The position numbers were made by a program, and so were the translations under genes. From assembly GCA_036250195.1 (NCBI GenBank), contig JAVHZZ010000005.1:74263505-74327504 (forward strand): a stretch of 64,000 nucleotides of DNA, read 5' to 3'. Below the pieces are notes generated by a model. That model worked only from the letters and a program-made list of their open reading frames with translations. It searched no databases and was not told the DNA's origin. Below are positions 11,866 through 22,528 of this stretch, one piece after another. This DNA is from Mixophyes australis (lineage: Eukaryota > Chordata > Amphibia > Anura > Limnodynastidae). The stretch's first letter is position 1, and each line of letters begins with the position of its first letter.

Positions 11866-12285
11866 TAGAGATGGTCACTGACCCCCGTGTTTTGGTTTTG
11901 GATTCGGTTTTGGATCTGGATTACCGTCGTGTTTTAGTTTTGGTTTTGGTTTTGCAAAACCGCCATTGCGTGTTTTGGTTTTGGTTTTGGTTTTGTTTGG
12001 TTTTGTTTTGCTATTTTTTTGGAAAATCCATGTTTTTGGGCCTAAATTAACCCAATTTAGTGCTCCAACTGTTTTAGAGACAAGTAATCTAATTGTTGAG
12101 GTAATAAATCATCCAAAAAAACAGTTTAATTCTTCGTTGGTAGGCCTATTCTACACACAAAACAGATTGTCTTCCTCTCCATCTATGCATATTGGCAATG
12201 CAGCCATCGTCTTTGAATGTATATTACACCCTACACTTATAGTTAAATATGTAAAGAAATGGAAAAAGCCAGTTTGGTTTTTTGG

Positions 12286-12555
12286 TATAAAATACCAAAA
12301 AATTCAGCCATTATAGACTGTACAATATTAATTGACATGGAGAAAGCCAGTTTGGTTTCTGTCTCTCTAGGCCCCCCTCCACTTGTATAAAATACCAAAA
12401 AATTCAGCCATTATAGACTGTACAATATTAATTGACATGGAAAAATCCAGTTTGGTTTCTGTCTCTCTAGGCCCCCCTCCACTTGTATAAAATACCCAAA
12501 AATTCAGCCATTATAGACTGTACAATATTATGAAAAATGGACAAAGCCAGTTTAG
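12286..12555. repeat. 100-bp tandem repeat downstream of hAT transposase (about 2.6 copies)
   Basis: TATAAAATACC begins at 12286, 12386 and 12486, exactly 100 bp apart. The first two units are almost identical through TTTCTGTCTCTCTAGGCCC; the third diverges after about 50 bp. It lies between the transposase stop and the left terminus, so it is a subterminal array. Confidence 0.9.
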
Positions 12556-12726
12556 GGTCACTCTGTCTATGACACCCTACCCTTAAGGATAAATTGCCCT
12601 AACAGCAGCCTTTCAAGATGGTATGTGATATGGAAATGCCACAAGTCCCTTTCCTCTTTGGGGGTAGATTGCACCCTACACTTACATAGAAAGTTTTAAA
12701 AAGATGTTATCGGCATCATCTTCAGC

Positions 12727-15714
12727 TTAATCCTCACCCTCATCAGTGTGTACGTCATCATCACAGACTATCAATTCATCGCCGCTTGAATCCGCCATTA
12801 GAGAACAGTCAGTGCTTGGATGTCTTGGATGGTGAAGGCCTTCCTCGTGGAAGATGTAGTTCATTTTTATAAACATCATTTTCTCCACATTTTTGGGAAG
12901 TAACCTTCTACGGCAATCACTGACTAAGTTCCCTGCTGTGCTGAACACTCGTTCAGAGTACACACTGGAGGGTGGGCAGCTTAGGTATTGCAAAGCAAGT
13001 TTGTACATGGGTTTCCAAATGGCCTGCTTTTCTTCCCAGTAAGGAAAGGGACTGTCTGACATTTCCATATCAACTACCTCTTGAAAGTAATCCTCCACCA
13101 TCCTTTGCATGTTTATACTCATATTGGATGGAGTTATGGGCAAAGTGACACATTTTTTTGAAAAATCCTTCAAACCAGCCCAGATGTTAAATTGTTCTGG
13201 TCTGCCCCCTGTGTCTTCCCTGCTTCTTTTTTGGAAATTTAATTTTTTACGAGCAACAGCTTGAGAAAGTGAAGGAGGACACGTCGTCAAGCCGAGGCCC
13301 AGTTCAGCGGCCAACTTGCTGAGCAATAGCTCCTTGCAAAAGTTCACATCTCGCTCATTTACAAGTAAAGACTCAATGTAGGTTTTAAACCTTGGATCAA
13401 GCATAGTGGCCAAAACGTACTGATCCGAGTTCAAGATCTTAATAACTCGAGGATCATTGTGAAGCGAATTAAGTACTTGATCGACAAGACCAACATACTT
13501 TGCTGAATTGCTTGCTTTCAGCTCCTCCTTCATTTTCTCAAGCTGCTTTTCCAATAGTCTAATTAAAGGAATGACTTGGCTCAAACTAGCAGAGTCTGCA
13601 CTGACCTCACATGTCACAACTTCAAATGGTTTCAGCACCTTGCACAGCACTGAAAGGATTCCCCACTGTGCAAGAGTGAAATACATCCCCCTTCCTTTCC
13701 CAATGTCATGACTTGTGCAATATGCTTGGATGGCTTTGCGCTGTTCCTCCATCCTCTGAAGCATGTACAGGGTGTAATTCCACCGAGTTACCACCTCTTG
13801 CTTAAGTTGGTGGCAGGGCAAGTTAAACTGCTCTTGGAGCTGCTGTAATCTCCTACATGCTGTGGCTGAATGCCTGAAATGGCCTGAAATTTTACGGGCC
13901 ACCGAAAGCATCTCCTGCACCTCACGGTTATTTCGTAGGAAGCTCTGCACCACCAAGTTGATGGTGTGAGCAAAACAGGGAATATGTTGGAAATCACCCA
14001 GCTGTAATGCTCGCACTATATTGTTGGCATTATCTGAAATGACATACCCTGGGGAGAGTCCGAGTGGTATAAGCCATGCATCAATCACATCTCTCAGTTT
14101 GCGTAACAAATTGTCAGCCGTATGCCTGTTAGTGAAGCCGGTGATACAAAGAGTGGCCTGCCTGTGACAAATGTTACGTAGTGGTGTACATGCTGCTGCT
14201 GTTCCTGCTGGTGAAGGTGAATGACCAACCCAGTGGGCTGTCACAGTCATATAGTCTTTGGTTTGGCCACTTCCACTTGTCCACATATCTGTGGTTAAGT
14301 GAACAGTGGGCAGAATGGCATTTTTCAGCTCTACATTTTTACACACTTTTTGGTATAGTTGTGGAATAGCTTTACGGGAGAAATGGTGTCGCGATGGAAT
14401 TCTGTAACGCGGACACAAAACCTCAATTAACTGTGAAAAACCAGCTGCGTTTATTGTGGAGATTGGACGCAGATCTAACACTAACATTGCAGCCATGGCG
14501 TCTGTGATTCGCTTGGCGACTGGGTGACTGCTGTCATATTTGCTTCCCCTCGCAAATGATTGTTTCACAGTTAATTGCTGAAATGTAGGACTGCTCATTT
14601 TATTAACCTGCCTCTGGGATGACGATTCACCCCCAGCAGCAGCAACAGCAGCAGCAGGACTAACGCTTTCTTCAGAGGAATCAATAATAGTGCCGGAGTC
14701 ATCCAGCCTTAAGTGGGATGCCGGGCTAACTCCGAGCGCTACTGAGGATATTGATGAGGATGGTGTGGTGGGTGTATTTTGTAGCCGTCGGTATGTCGGT
14801 GAGCGGAGGGTCTTAGCTGATGAGGGAGTGCTTGTATTCTTTTGGGAAGAACTTTCAGCTTTTCCCAACACTTTGCCATGAACTCTAGTTAAATGGCATA
14901 ACATAGACGAGGTTCCAAGATGGTTAAGGTCCCTCCCTCGACTGACTGTGGCTTGACATACACTACAAATGGCTATACAATTGTTGTCTGGATTTGGGTA
15001 GAAATAATTCCACACATAAGAAGTGGATTTTTTTGTTTTATGCCCAGGCATGACAATGGCCTTTTTCTTGTCACGTGCCAGAACTGCTGCCACTGGTGCA
15101 GGACTTACACAAACAACCTCATCCTCATCAACATCCTCATTAGCGCCCTCGTCGCCTACACAAATCTCCCCCTCATCCTCTTCTAATTCCAAAGTGGCAT
15201 CCTCAATTTGGGTATCACCGGCTACACTCGGGCTATTAAGGCACACATCAGCAGAATGCTCACGATTAGACATCCCACTGTTGGATGGACTCTCCACAGG
15301 GATTGTTGTCATTTGTGAATCAGAGCAAATATTCTCCTGTAATGCCTCACTGTTATCTTGCAGCTCGGCTTTGACGCGTAACAGTAGTTGTGCACCAATT
15401 GTAGGCTGGGTAACTTTTTGGGATCTGCCACTAATAGCCAAAGGTGAAGGCCTCATTCTCTCTTTGCCACTGCGTGTGTAGAATGGCATGCTTGCAATTT
15501 TTTTTTTATCGTCACTTAACTTTTGCTCAGTTACACTTCTTTTTCGCTTCAATACAGTAAAAAAAAATTTGTTTTTTGTTTTTTGCACTAATTTGAAAAC
15601 ACTCTGTTGTTTGACATCGCCTTGGCCAGATGACGTACTGGGAACACTAACATCAGGACTGGTGACAGAACCTGGTTGCTCATTCAGATCATATGTGGAC
15701 TGCTTTGAATCCAT
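12727..15714 (-). CDS. hAT transposase with BED zinc finger, apparently intact
   Basis: A 995-residue protein that would excise and reinsert the hAT element in the nucleus. Residues 1-225 are Ser/Thr-rich with an acidic stretch (about 176-198). A BED-type finger follows at about 229-281: W235, C250-x2-C253 and H274-x4-H279. The RNase-H-like catalytic core shows Asp476 (LTTDMWTSG), Asp561 (VISDNANN), the hAT CxxH pair C580/H583 (PCFAHTINL) and Glu921 (SVYSERVFS). The TMLDPRFK motif near 770 and the C-terminal dimerisation region (about 890-955, SERVFSTAGN...RRRLLP) are present. No stop or frameshift interrupts it, and its length fits full-length ZBED-like hAT transposases. ATG at 15714 is the first Met. 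Alternatively a domesticated gene, but terminal repeats and TSD argue for a plain transposon. Confidence 0.92.
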   Translation of the reverse strand: MDSKQSTYDLNEQPGSVTSPDVSVPSTSSGQGDVKQQSVFKLVQKTKNKFFFTVLKRKRSVTEQKLSDDKKKIASMPFYTRSGKERMRPSPLAISGRSQKVTQPTIGAQLLLRVKAELQDNSEALQENICSDSQMTTIPVESPSNSGMSNREHSADVCLNSPSVAGDTQIEDATLELEEDEGEICVGDEGANEDVDEDEVVCVSPAPVAAVLARDKKKAIVMPGHKTKKSTSYVWNYFYPNPDNNCIAICSVCQATVSRGRDLNHLGTSSMLCHLTRVHGKVLGKAESSSQKNTSTPSSAKTLRSPTYRRLQNTPTTPSSSISSVALGVSPASHLRLDDSGTIIDSSEESVSPAAAVAAAGGESSSQRQVNKMSSPTFQQLTVKQSFARGSKYDSSHPVAKRITDAMAAMLVLDLRPISTINAAGFSQLIEVLCPRYRIPSRHHFSRKAIPQLYQKVCKNVELKNAILPTVHLTTDMWTSGSGQTKDYMTVTAHWVGHSPSPAGTAAACTPLRNICHRQATLCITGFTNRHTADNLLRKLRDVIDAWLIPLGLSPGYVISDNANNIVRALQLGDFQHIPCFAHTINLVVQSFLRNNREVQEMLSVARKISGHFRHSATACRRLQQLQEQFNLPCHQLKQEVVTRWNYTLYMLQRMEEQRKAIQAYCTSHDIGKGRGMYFTLAQWGILSVLCKVLKPFEVVTCEVSADSASLSQVIPLIRLLEKQLEKMKEELKASNSAKYVGLVDQVLNSLHNDPRVIKILNSDQYVLATMLDPRFKTYIESLLVNERDVNFCKELLLSKLAAELGLGLTTCPPSLSQAVARKKLNFQKRSREDTGGRPEQFNIWAGLKDFSKKCVTLPITPSNMSINMQRMVEDYFQEVVDMEMSDSPFPYWEEKQAIWKPMYKLALQYLSCPPSSVYSERVFSTAGNLVSDCRRRLLPKNVEKMMFIKMNYIFHEEGLHHPRHPSTDCSLMADSSGDELIVCDDDVHTDEGED

Positions 15715-15734
15715 TCTGAGCGCAAACCACTGGG

Positions 15735-16131
15735 GAGTGCTAAAAATTATTTAGTAGATACTGCTGACAGATATGACTTTTGACAGCCAGAAATATTAAT
15801 GCACAATTAGGGAGGACACCCCAAAAGCACTGAGTGCTAAAAATTATTTAGTAGATACTGCTGACAGATATGACTTTTGACAGCCAGAAATATTAATGCA
15901 CAATTAGGGAGGACACCCCAAAAGCACTGAGGAGTGCTAAAAATTATTTAGTAGATACTGCTGACAGTTATGACTTTTGACAGCCAGAAATATTAATGCA
16001 CAATTAGGGAGGACACCCCAAAAGCACTGAGGAGTGCTAAAAATTATTTAGTAGATACTGCTGACAGATATGACTTTTGACAGCCAGAAATATTTATGCA
16101 CAATTATGGGGGACACCCCAAAAGCGCTGGG
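15735..16131. repeat. About 100-bp tandem repeat upstream of hAT transposase (4 copies)
   Basis: Units begin GAGTGCTAAAAATTATTTAG at 15735, 15832, 15932 and 16032 (97, 100, 100 and about 100 bp) and end ACACCCCAAAAGC. They are nearly identical, with a few substitutions in the fourth. They begin only about 20 bp before the transposase ATG, so they form its 5' UTR or proximal regulatory region, and may also carry transposase binding sites. Confidence 0.93.
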
Positions 16132-16306
16132 GAGTGCCAAATATGAAGAAAAAATAATAAACCTCTATCCTCCTCTCTGCACTAGCGATTTTGGTTAGAG
16201 CAATTGCAAGAACAATATTGTATTCTCTGTCCCTGCTCTAATTAGCCTATGACTACACCCTGCTCTCTCCCTCTGTCAAATGGCGATGGATTGCTGTGGA
16301 GGCATG

Positions 16307-16314
16307 TATTTATA
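16307..16314 (-). promoter_or_regulatory. Candidate TATA box for hAT transposase
   Basis: TATAAATA on the minus strand, about 590 bp upstream of the transposase ATG and inside the GC-rich right end. No other good TATA element lies between it and the tandem array. Placement is suggestive only. Confidence 0.4.
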
Positions 16315-16486
16315 AAGTTGAAGTATCGCGAGAACCGAGCCCCGAGATCCGACGACGTCACAATGACGTTCGGCCTCGATTTGGATTCGGAACGGGCGGG
16401 AGAGTACCGAGCTGCTCAGCTCGGTACTCGGATACCCAAAGTTCGGGTGGGTTCGGTTCTCGGAGAACCGGACCCGCCCATCTCTA

Positions 16487-16494
16487 GTTTAGAG
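16487..16494. repeat. hAT target-site duplication, right copy
   Basis: GTTTAGAG, immediately after the right terminus TCTCTA; identical to 11858-11865. Confidence 0.92.
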
Positions 16495-16559
16495 CTTTGC
16501 AGTATATACAAATGCACACCATATACAACAATACTATTTTGTGTATGCGCATGTCAATA

Positions 16560-17631
16560 TATTATACAGACATTTTCCAGTGCCAAAGAGGTTCACTACA
16601 TTCTGTTCTACCAGAACCCATGGACTGTTCTGTTGCGCATGTTGGGCCTGCTTATTCAAGCTATACCCTGAGTTCTACATCAGAAAGTCCATGTTTGTTC
16701 CAAGTGACTGCACTTATCAACCAAAATCTTGTCTTAGCATTGGCCGACTCTGGTGAGCTTACATTGGTTTCCAGATCAGCCTTGCCCTAAACAATAATTG
16801 CTCGATTGCCCAAGGTGAATTTGCTGTGCATACATGGGACAACTGAGGAATATGAGGGAACACTTATGCCAGTCCACACTTAAAAAGTTATAGTCGTGGC
16901 TGCCATAGCCACTTGTTCTGGAGTGAAACTTACCACTGTTTAAAGAGGTCCTCGGTGAGCAAGTCCGACCAGACATATCAGCTACTGATACAACAGTCGG
17001 AAGCCCTGTCTTGAAGGATCTGATTAAGAAACCACAACATCTGGACCTCGAACTTTGGGAAAGGCCAAACCTGAATGGCTATCCTAGGGTCACGGCAGGA
17101 GATCCACAAAAGTATCGCTGTGCGTTGAAGCACGAACACTCCAAAGCAGCATTGGCTGGCGACATCACGGATGAGCCCTCCCCTCCTGTCGGTGACGAAT
17201 CAGACAGTTCTGCAATACCAATTTTGTTTTCTTTGCAGGACTTTGCTCTGGAACAGCTTAACAATGCAACTTTCTAATATGTATTTAAAAGTGTGACTGA
17301 GGTGAATGGTGTAGCAAATGCCGCCCAGCCTGCAGAAGGTATACCATATTTTGTTGTTAAAAATAATGTTCTGTATAGAGTTGGATTTTTACAGGGGGAA
17401 AAGGTAGAACAGCTAATGGTTCCACAGGTTCATGTACCCCTGGTGTTAAAAACAGCACATACACATGTCTGTGGGGGACACCTGGGGAAAGATAAAACAC
17501 GGGAACGAGTTCTGCTCAGATTTTACTGGCCTGGTGTACACATGGCAGTAAAAAGATACTGCTGGTCATGTCCCAAACCTATGTACAGAGCACCTCTAGA
17601 ACAGCTGCGGAGGCATTACGTGGCAATGTAA
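16560..17631 (+). pseudogene. Gypsy-type retrotransposon fragment (protease and integrase finger)
   Basis: A plus-strand remnant. Near 16690-16790 the segment CLFQVTALINQ...ALADSGELTLVS resembles an aspartic protease active-site region (DSG). Near 17293-17631 is VKNNVLYRVG then LKTAHTHVCGGHLGKDKTRE and LRFYWPGVHMAVKRYCWSCP, the HHCC zinc-binding domain at the start of Gypsy integrases. Stops and frameshifts lie between. Only about 0.55 kb separates the two, too short for an RT/RNase H between them, so either these were deleted or the element is of the Gmr1-like type with integrase placed before RT. Confidence 0.68.
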
Positions 17632-17735
17632 GTTCACTGATTTGAATTTGAACCCCATAGAGGTGCACAGGAAAATCCGAAATGTTAGGTTCTCTTGAAA
17701 AGTCCAGCAAGTGATATTGGGAAATTGAATTTCCC
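17605..17735. repeat. MITE-type repeat, diverged copy
   Basis: Shares the blocks CGTGGCAATGTAA, ACCCCATAGAGGTG and AGGAAAATC-GAAATGTT with the better copy at 19333-19499. It cuts off the Gypsy integrase fragment on its left. Confidence 0.55.
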
Positions 17736-19330
17736 TCTATTTGTCTAAATTTGCTACAGATTAAATTATTAATTGCTGATATAAATTGTATTTTTATTGA
17801 AGTGCTTGGGAGCTGAAGGGGGCATTTTACTAACCTGTGTCTGTGGTAGTGATGCGCTGAGTGGCTAGAGTGGTTTTCTTTCGCCACTAATGGCACAGGT
17901 GGCAGGAGGCTCCATGTTTAAAGAGCCTATAAGAGGCATCCACTAGTCCCCAGTTCCCACTGGTGAATGATTTTCCACTCAGTGGGTGATCTAGCGGTGG
18001 GCAGCTGTAGGGCAGGCCTTCTTGCAGGACATTGTGCTTTCACAGACTGAAATGGGCCAGCTGTGGGTAAGGTGGCAGGGGCCTGTTGGCACCAGCCAGG
18101 AAGCTTTGTACAGCACCTATTCGCTTATATTTTAAAATTAATTTCAGTTTATGACTGTCTCAATTTTGCACCCCAAACAAACCTTGCCCCCTAAGCTGCA
18201 GCCTTGTCAGCATAGTTATGGATAATCAGGCACATCAGTATTCAGGGCATATCTTAGGTTAAGAAACTCCCTCCTACAGTGTGCAGGAGAGAATACTATG
18301 TTACATACAACAAGACAGGGCCAAACAATGTAAAGTAATACTATTTACACTATTTAGAGGGTGAGTAGAGATAAGCAAAGTTGCAGCACAATTTCACACA
18401 AATCAAGTTTTGTGGTGGAACAGTTTTTTCACACAGATGTGAAGCTGCAGCGAGCCAAGTTTGAGTTTTGCTTTGCCTTTCTGTGTGTAAATTCACATGG
18501 AATTTAAAGTTTATAAATAGAGCTGAGATGACAACAGCCAGTTCATTCAGCTGTGTAGTGTGGTTGGGGTAGGACTGGGATCACTTAAGGCCAAATTCCA
18601 TCTGTGAAATATGCAAAATGGTTTGTTCTGAACAAGCTTTGAGTTAATCTATCATTTTTGTATTTTTGAAATGTTAGGAGTGTTTTCATGACTGTTACTG
18701 AGTATTTTTTATCTGCTATAGAAATAACTGTTTTCGGAATTCTAATAACCTTACGACATGTATTGAGAAGCTACAGCATTTTACATTCATTTCAATGGTG
18801 GTGGTATTTCTGATAGGTTAAAATGCTACATGTAGGGCTTATGAGTGTAGGAAGCTTTGAAAACAGCTAGTGTGCCAGCAAAGAGCATATCCTATAGTCT
18901 TTACTGCTATGCATTAAACAGCTGATAACTGCTGCATTTTACTGATAGTTAGGACATGTGACCTATGATTATCTAAGTCTGAGAAATATTCCTGAGCTAG
19001 TCATCTAGTGGTACTTGCTTTTGGAGTTTCATGTACATAGCTAGAAACTTTATATACAAGCTGATCAATGATTTACAGAGAGAGGCTCCCCAGATCAAAA
19101 TCATATTGATATTAAAAAGAATAATATTTTCCTGGTTACTGGTGTGTAGAATGCTTATATAATTTGTGCCTAAAAATATAATATTGCATTTATAACAACA
19201 ATAATTGTAAGATATATAATACATTATACTAACAGCACAGCAGAAAGTTAATTAAAGCATGGAGTCCAGAACACTGAGGTGAGCCACCCCGAAATTTTGG
19301 TAAACTTTGATAGGGAATCGTATCTAAATA
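17736..19330. other. NEK10 intron 5 DNA, no recognisable gene
   Basis: No ORF with recognisable motifs. A TAGAGATAAGC stretch at 18366 resembles a hAT end (TAGAGATGAGC type), with no partner found. The rest is ordinary AT-rich intron. Confidence 0.5.
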
Positions 19331-19332
19331 CC

Positions 19333-19499
19333 ATGGGGTAATTCAATTGTCCACGGAGTTCCCCCAGAAAGGTCAGGGGGCACTGCACGGCAATGTAACA
19401 TTGCAAATTTCTCCTTGCACCCCATAGAGGTGAGCAGGAAAATCTGCAATGTTGGGTAATGTTCAGCAGCACATCATGCACAGTTGAATACATCCCCAT
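19333..19499. repeat. Short MITE with palindromic ends
   Basis: Left end ATGGGGTAATTCAATTGT and right end ACAGTTGAATACATCCCCAT are near-perfect inverted complements. The interior carries GGCAATGTAACATTGC, itself an inverted repeat. It lies 95 bp outside NEK10 exon 5. Confidence 0.75.
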
Positions 19500-19594
19500 G
19501 ATTCCGAAGGTGAAATCCCAAAGAGATCCCATGAATTCCAAAATATAGCACAGGTAATGCAAAACTAATTCTTGTTATGATGAACATAATGTAC

Positions 19595-19679
19595 CTGGTA
19601 AAACTGTTCCCGGATTAATAATCTCAAACAGATCAATACTCGCAGCACATGAACGGATGGGGCTCTGTCAATCCATTCG
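19595..19679 (-). CDS. NEK10: NEK10 coding exon 5
   Basis: 85 nt between acceptor cttttcacag and donor gtacat. Encodes 28 residues beginning EWIDRAPSVH and continuing RVLICLRLLIRE to FYQ; the leucine-rich amphipathic pattern is the first clear helical repeat. It ends on a codon boundary. A fold-back MITE ends only about 95 bp from the donor side (19333-19499), so it sits just inside the downstream intron. Confidence 0.93.
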
Positions 19680-20908
19680 CTGTGAAAAGAAATAGAACAT
19701 ATTATAAACTATTATATTAACTGTCACTTGAATAAACAATGGGAATTCTATAGTGACAAAGAATAAATGACTGTGAAACTCCATATTTGTGTACTTCAAA
19801 CCTCACATGCGTTCCACTGTAATTATGCATATTTAGTGAGATCCTTGAACATTAATATTTGCCTAGATAATATTTTGCTGCTATATTGCCAGAGAGCCGC
19901 TGATGCCTAGTGGAACATATAGTGTGTGGGAGCTTAACGTGGGCTATTATACTGTTTATATCTGCAGTTATTAATGATTGTCTGGGAATAAGGCCAACAT
20001 GGATAATACAATTATACAGTTTTGGAAAGAAGTTAAAGACTGTCACATAATAAAACTTGATAAGAATGTCTGGAATCTCAACACTTTGGGAATGAAAAGA
20101 TTTCCTTACACTTGCACATTTTTTCGTGTGACAGTCATTAACTTCTGAAAAGTCCTGAACAATCATATGCCATTTTAACCATTAAAATAAAAAATATTAT
20201 AATCCAGGATAAATCAAATGAAGGATATTAGTTACTATGTGTCAGTTGATCTATCAATTTTTTTTTCTTTTTAAATCGGAGATGTAATCTATTTGCTGTG
20301 TATTAACTCATAAAGTGCCATGGCTACTTTAAAGTCCAAAAGCGCAATGGGCATTTTCTAGTAACGGATATAGACAGCAAACCATCCCAGAGCAGGCACT
20401 GCATTTGGATCCCCTCACCACCTGCAACACCTAAGGACTAGGAAGGTCAAATGAAGGTGTGTGGAATAATATTGGAGACTTAAAGATAAGGTGTATGATA
20501 AGCTTTTCAATGTTAAAAATGATATATATGTCAAAAACTATAAATTACCCCTACAGAATGGTCTATAGAGCCCTTGTACAGGGACATATGCTATACATTT
20601 GCCCCAGCCATTTTCACTGTTATGGCAGCATTCATATGGGAGGCCAGATGCATTATAAAATGTATATAATGTCTAGATAATAAAGTGACACATTGTATGC
20701 TATTATTAATATTCTTCCTTAAAAAGCATATTACACATCGCTGTACATTGGGCGGCTCAATATACAAATAAAGAACATAAAATTACAGTTACTATATAAT
20801 ATATAGCATATCCTCATACATACAATACCAATACGTCTATACTGCTTAAATATTTATGTTTTTAAAACAACCAAAATAATTAAAAGCATAAAAAACTGCT
20901 TCGTTTAC

Positions 20909-21007
20909 CTGCAACCAAGCCTGTTCTTTACCAATGCGATGAATATGTCAAGAAATAAGTTGTGCTGAGAGTGCTGGCTAAAATTCCTTTCATTCTTGTA
21001 ATTAATG
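20909..21007 (-). CDS. NEK10: NEK10 coding exon 4
   Basis: 99 nt between acceptor acttctag and donor gtaaacga. The first C completes Ser, and 32 codons follow including INYKNERNF and ALVKNRLGC; it ends with AG of another split Ser. INYKNERNFS is essentially identical to the family. This segment leads into the helical (armadillo-like) part of the protein. Confidence 0.93.
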
Positions 21008-21591
21008 CTAGAAGTAAAACCAAGAATCATCAAACATCAAAGTAAAAGAACAATAAAATAAGTAAGATTTCAATACATAAAACACGTCATTTTCCATATT
21101 GTTACTATATAAACAATAATGCGATTCTAAAATCAAAATATAGTGATTACATTCAATCATGCACAAGTGATTAACATCTGACAATGTTGGTGTGTTTGAT
21201 GTAAATTCAATAAAACAAATAAAAAAACAACAAGTTATACTTGGACAAAGCATTTTGTGATGTTCTGCTACAGAATGTAATATTTTTGTTGTGCTGAGTC
21301 TTTCTATACATGAATTTACATGTATGTGGCCCATGAGAATTACAGTAAGAACAATATCCCAATTTTAAACCAAGATGAGAAGGAATGTGACACTGTCCAT
21401 TCCTCCTCCTAATAGCAGTACAAAAAACACAATGCACATCAGGGGGAATAAAATCTACCATAACCTTATATGATCACACATGGAGTGAATATGTTGGGAC
21501 TGGGTAAATTCCCCTTGACTTATACTCACAATCTGTATGTGTTCAACCACAGCCCTGGAGCTGCTACTCACTTGAGTGACAGGATGTGCAT

Positions 21592-21890
21592 GGGCAGAAT
21601 GGTGGCTCAGTGGTTAGCACTTGTACCTCACAGCACTGGTGTCACGAGTTCAATTCCCGACCATGGCCTTATCTATGTGGAGTCTGTATGTTCTCCCCGT
21701 GTTTGCGTGGGTTTCCTCTGGGTGCTCCAATTTCCTCCCACACTCCAAAAACAAACTAGTAGGTTAATTGACTGCTACAAAAAAATTGACCTTAGTCTCT
21801 CTTGGACAGTGTGTGTTAAGGAATTTAGAATGTAAGCTCTAATGAGACAGGGACTGATGTGAGTTCTCTGTACAGCACTGCAGAATTAGT
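21592..21890 (+). repeat. tRNA-headed SINE
   Basis: Head with an A box, TGGCTCAGTGGTTAG, and a decayed B box (GAGTTCAATTCCC), then the shared body GTATGTTCTCCCCGTGTTTG, TTTCCTCCCACACTCC and the 3' part ACAGCACTGCAGAATTAGT. Second of three copies. The 3' tail is replaced by an LTR fragment. Confidence 0.88.
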
Positions 21891-21894
21891 CCAA

Positions 21895-21985
21895 TTAGTC
21901 CAAATTGCACCTTGCGGTGGTTCTTGGTGAAAACCAGGCGGTTGTTAGACTCAGCGCTTTGCTAGGTCTGCACAAATCTAGACTG
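21895..21985 (+). repeat. LTR fragment related to the window's Gypsy LTRs
   Basis: Contains CTTGCGGTGGTTCTTGGTGA, AAACC, then GTTAGACTC-GC, the same block seen near the 3' end of the complete LTRs (25500-25550 and 30340-30390) and of the solo LTR (36290-36335). Only about 90 bp remain. Confidence 0.65.
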
Positions 21986-22056
21986 AGTGTTTCCTAAGTG
22001 TAACAATTTAGCGTTTCTGAAGAAATAGTTTTCCACATGAACCAGAGGCAGAGACG

Positions 22057-22168
22057 ACATACCAACCAACTTCCCAAGAGTCTGTACAAATGCACCGACC
22101 ACAGACCGATGGGACAGTCCCCTCAAATCAGGACTGTTCGGCCAAAGTGGGGACAGTTGGGATGTATG
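22057..22168. repeat. MITE-like repeat (ACATACC...GGTATGT type)
   Basis: Left part CATACCAACCAAC and right part GTTGGGATGTATG are imperfect inverted complements with GGGACAGTCCC-type inner blocks; related to 43964-44077. Confidence 0.45.
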
Positions 22169-22196
22169 AGACAGGGAAATAAATGCTAGACATGTA

Positions 22197-22528
22197 GGGC
22201 CTGATTCATTAAGAAAAGATAAGCAAAAAATTGAGTAGGTTTTCTTACTCAAGTTTTCTGGACCAAACCATGTTGCAATGCAAGGGGTGCAAATTAGTTT
22301 ATTATTTTTCACATAAGGAAAATACTGGCTGTTTTTTCATGTAGCACGCACATACTTGATAGCTTATTTGTACACTGAAATTTAAAGTTGATCTAGGACA
22401 TGCCCTATCCCAAATATAAATCCACCATCACATTTTAAATTTACCTTCTCTTCCAATGCAACATGGTTTTGCCAAGGTGCAAAGTTATTATTTTTTTTTT
22501 AATTTACCTTCCTTAATGAATCAGGCCT
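22197..22528. repeat. Fold-back MITE, GGGCCTGATTCATTAAG family, copy 1
   Basis: Starts GGGCCTGATTCATTAAG and ends CTTAATGAATCAGGCCT; flanked by GTA on both sides (22194-22196 and 22529-22531), a 3-bp duplication. Long internal arms share CCATGTTGCAATGCAAGG and its complement. Confidence 0.82.

Larger units (their letters stand above)
11866..16486 (-). mobile_element. Complete hAT transposon, 4.62 kb
   Basis: Both ends are visible: TAGAGATGG at the left and its complement CCATCTCTA at the right, flanked by the 8-bp duplication GTTTAGAG. The terminal inverted repeat is short (about 9 bp), after which the ends diverge: the left is rich in GTTTTGG repeats, the right is CpG-rich with paired GGTTCTC/GAGAACC and GAGCTG/CAGCTC blocks. 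Inside is one uninterrupted 995-codon transposase gene on the minus strand and two different arrays of 100-bp direct repeats, one on each side of the gene. It lies in the NEK10 intron between exons 5 and 6. An intact ORF with a perfect TSD suggests a fairly young insertion. Confidence 0.92.

Noticed and set aside
15023..15481. 152-codon plus-strand ORF
   Set aside because: Antisense of the Ser/acidic-rich N-terminal part of the hAT transposase; low-complexity shadow.
12286..16131. Regular direct repeats as a CRISPR-like array
   Set aside because: Units are contiguous 100-bp repeats without spacers, inside a eukaryotic hAT transposon.
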